Origin: Nocardiopsis sp. MG754419
GTDB lineage: Bacteria > Actinomycetota > Actinomycetes > Streptosporangiales > Streptosporangiaceae
Assembly: GCF_018207095.1 (NCBI RefSeq)
Contig: NZ_QOCZ01000034.1
Location: forward strand, 1-42,187
Direction: 5' to 3'
DNA length: 42,187 bases
Shown in pieces: positions 40,556 through 42,187 of the stretch. The first letter of the stretch is position 1; the number at the start of each line of letters is the position of its first letter. The notes below the pieces were generated by a model that saw only the letters and a list, made by a program, of their open reading frames with translations, had not been told where the DNA came from and did no database searches. The position numbers and the translations under genes were made by a program.

Positions 40556-41521
40556 TCAGCGCAGGGCGACCGGGGCGGGCGCCTCCATCGGTGTTCCGCG
40601 CCGGTGCGCGGTGGGGGTGGTACCGCGCAACCGTTTGAAGGCGGCACTGAGCGCGAAGGCGCTGGAGTACCCCACGCGTCGCGCGATGCCGTCCACGGTG
40701 TCGTCGGACTCGCGGAGCAGGTCCGCGGCCAGCCCCACCCTCCAGTCCGCCAGATAGGTCATGGGCGGGGTGCACACCAGGGCGTTGAAGTCGCGGGCCA
40801 GCGCCGCCCGGGAGACCCCGCAACGCTCCGCCAGGGCGGCCACCGTCCAGGGGTGCTCGGGCCGGTTGTGCATGAGGCGCAGGGCCCGCCCGACCACGGG
40901 GTCGGCCATCGCGGTGTACCAGGCGGGCGGCTCCGCCCCCGGCAGTGAGAACCAGGCGCGCAGTCTCGTGATGAGGGCCAGGTCCAGCAGTCGGTCCAAG
41001 ACCAGTTGCTGTCCGGGGGCGGCGCAGGCGATCTCCGCCTCGATCATCGCGCTGAGACCGTCGTGGCACTCGTCGGCGGGCACGACCAGGGCCGGGGGCA
41101 GGGCGGAGAACAGGCGTCGGCTGAGGTCGCCGGTGACCTCGTAGGACCCGCTCAACAGCAGGTCGGGGGCGTCCAGGGAGTCTCCGTAGGTGCGCAGCCC
41201 CAGGGTCGCCTCCTCGGTCAGGGGGTCGCCGTCCGGGCCCAGGCACAGTCGTCCGTCCAGGACGGTACAACTGACCGGTGCGTCGATGGGGTGGGCCAGG
41301 GTGTGCGGGCCGGGGGCGCGCAACAGGGCGGTGTCGCCCTGGGCCAGGGCCAGGGGCGGCCCGTCGTCGCGGGCGATCCAGGCCCGACCGCGCACCATGG
41401 TGGCCAGGGTCAGCGGCGAACCGTGGTCGAAGCGCACGGCCCAGGGCGGTGTCATGACGGATCGGCTGAAGAGGGCACCGCGGGCGCGGACCCCGTCCAA
41501 GAGATCGGCGAGTGCGTCCAT
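40556..41521 (-). CDS. AraC-family regulator with cupin_6 sensor domain
   Basis: A 321-aa regulator. The N-terminal cupin-type domain (RFDHGSPLTLATMVRGRAWI, then QGDTALLRAPGPHTLAHP) covers about 25-180. The C-terminal double HTH begins at WTVAALAERCGVSRAALARD and ends RRVGYSSAFALSAAFKRLRG, followed by a short tail. The ATG is at 41521. It is divergent from the NmrA-like oxidoreductase, a common pairing in actinomycetes, and a palindrome sits between them. It is probably the activator or repressor of that gene in response to a small hydrophobic or electrophilic compound. Confidence 0.92.
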   Translation of the reverse strand: MDALADLLDGVRARGALFSRSVMTPPWAVRFDHGSPLTLATMVRGRAWIARDDGPPLALAQGDTALLRAPGPHTLAHPIDAPVSCTVLDGRLCLGPDGDPLTEEATLGLRTYGDSLDAPDLLLSGSYEVTGDLSRRLFSALPPALVVPADECHDGLSAMIEAEIACAAPGQQLVLDRLLDLALITRLRAWFSLPGAEPPAWYTAMADPVVGRALRLMHNRPEHPWTVAALAERCGVSRAALARDFNALVCTPPMTYLADWRVGLAADLLRESDDTVDGIARRVGYSSAFALSAAFKRLRGTTPTAHRRGTPMEAPAPVALR

Positions 41522-41541
41522 GACCTCAGCATAGACGCTCG

Positions 41542-41553
41542 CATATCGATATG
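41542..41553. promoter_or_regulatory. Palindrome between the AraC and NmrA-like genes
   Basis: CATATCGATATG is a perfect 12-bp palindrome with CTC and GAG one step outside its arms. It is AT-rich for this genome and lies 21-32 bases before the AraC ATG and 50-61 before the oxidoreductase ATG. Confidence 0.5.
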
Positions 41554-41602
41554 AGCTTCTGAGCCATGGATCGTCTCTCGTGCAGGGTGTTGACTCGGGT
41601 CC

Positions 41603-42187
41603 ATGACAGAGAACACGACACCACGACCGATCCTCGTGACCGGAGCGACGGGGATGACCGGGCGACGCGTCCTCTCCGGACTGCGCGAGCTGGGCCTCCC
41701 GGTCCGGGCCGCCTCGCGCTCATCGGCATGGCGATTCGACTGGAACGCACCGGAGACCTGGGACGAGGCGCTGGCGGGGGCCGGCTCGGTCTACCTGGTC
41801 CAGCACGACCCGGCGCCCCTGACGGCGGGCTTCGTGGAACGGGCGGTGGCGCACGGCCTGGAGCGGATCGTGCTGTTGTCCGCCCGCGGGGTGGACCGAC
41901 CGGGCTACTTCGACGGGGAGGCACAACCGATCACGCACCGGTTGGGCGAACAGGCCGTGCGGGAGAGCGGCCTGGAGTGGACCATCCTCCAGCCCGGATG
42001 GTTCACCCAGAACTTCGACGAGGGCGTCCTGGCGGACGAGGTACGCGACGGAGTCCTGCGTCTGCCCGCCGGAGACGGAGCGGCGGCCTGGATCGACGCC
42101 GGCGACATCGCCGCGGTGGCGGTGGCCGCGCTCACCGAACCGGGCCACCACGGACGCACCTACGAACTCAGCGGACCCCGCGCCCTG
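41603..42187 (+). CDS. NmrA-like NAD(P)-binding oxidoreductase (partial, runs off the window)
   Basis: The first 195 codons are present without a stop. ILVTGATGMTGRRVLSGLRE is the dinucleotide-binding loop (GATGxTG), RIVLLSARGVDRPG the next conserved strand, WTILQPGWFTQNF the NmrA/azoreductase-type motif, and AWIDAGDIAAVAVAAL the start of the substrate lobe. It probably reduces quinones or azo compounds, or senses NADP(H). Its ATG at 41603 has no strong ribosome site. It is divergent from the AraC regulator. Confidence 0.88.
   Translation, partial: MTENTTPRPILVTGATGMTGRRVLSGLRELGLPVRAASRSSAWRFDWNAPETWDEALAGAGSVYLVQHDPAPLTAGFVERAVAHGLERIVLLSARGVDRPGYFDGEAQPITHRLGEQAVRESGLEWTILQPGWFTQNFDEGVLADEVRDGVLRLPAGDGAAAWIDAGDIAAVAVAALTEPGHHGRTYELSGPRAL

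Noticed and set aside
1-42187. CRISPR array, tRNA/rRNA, insertion sequence or prophage
   Set aside because: No regularly spaced repeats, cloverleaf-like sequence, transposase, integrase or phage structural genes could be seen by eye.

Overview
The window is high-GC (about 70% by eye) DNA from a saprophytic actinomycete. The evidence is strong G/C third positions, GTG/TTG starts, many 4-bp stop/start overlaps, an IdeR/DmdR-type iron box, a SARP-type regulator, a PknB-type kinase, a P450 and secreted polysaccharide-degrading enzymes under a CelR/CebR-like 14-bp box. The box and the AA10/GH5 pair recall Thermobifida/Nocardiopsis-like Streptosporangiales; that placement is inference. I see no tRNA, rRNA, CRISPR array, insertion sequence or phage gene. 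The right-hand gene runs off the window.

Layout. 58-3011: a SARP/BTAD regulator divergent from a haloacetate-dehalogenase-like hydrolase. 3073-7224: a ferric-siderophore ABC importer (ATPase, two FecCD permeases, divergent lipoprotein) around an iron box. 7265-13578: housekeeping and accessory genes (two GNATs, a TSUP exporter, an MhqD/MhqO-like esterase and ring-cleaving dioxygenase pair, a DUF2254 gene broken by an in-frame TAA, a small HTH protein). 13848-18052: thioesterase, MFS exporter with divergent LysR, DUF817 protein. 18138-24357: SsuABC/TauABC-type importer with a benzaldehyde-dehydrogenase-like ALDH and divergent GntR/FCD regulator.

24546-34761 is the carbohydrate and catabolic region. 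A GH5 mannanase/cellulase-like gene and an AA10 LPMO share one promoter with a CelR/CebR-like box. Next come a Tat-exported GH43-like beta-propeller protein and, divergently, a LacI regulator leading a tight operon: FAD oxidoreductase, HyuA-type ATPase without HyuB, an unrecognised HExxH protein and a large permease. Two perfect LacI-style palindromes lie in the shared promoter region. This cassette is the best candidate for an undescribed system: a substrate-inducible pathway in which a HyuA-like ATPase may act with an uncharacterised zincin-like protein.

34834-42187: a membrane Ser/Thr kinase with a glutamine/arginine-rich helix, a P450 followed 3 bp later by a membrane-anchored GH10 xylanase, an APH(6)/hydroxyurea-type kinase, an AraC regulator and a partial NmrA-like oxidoreductase.
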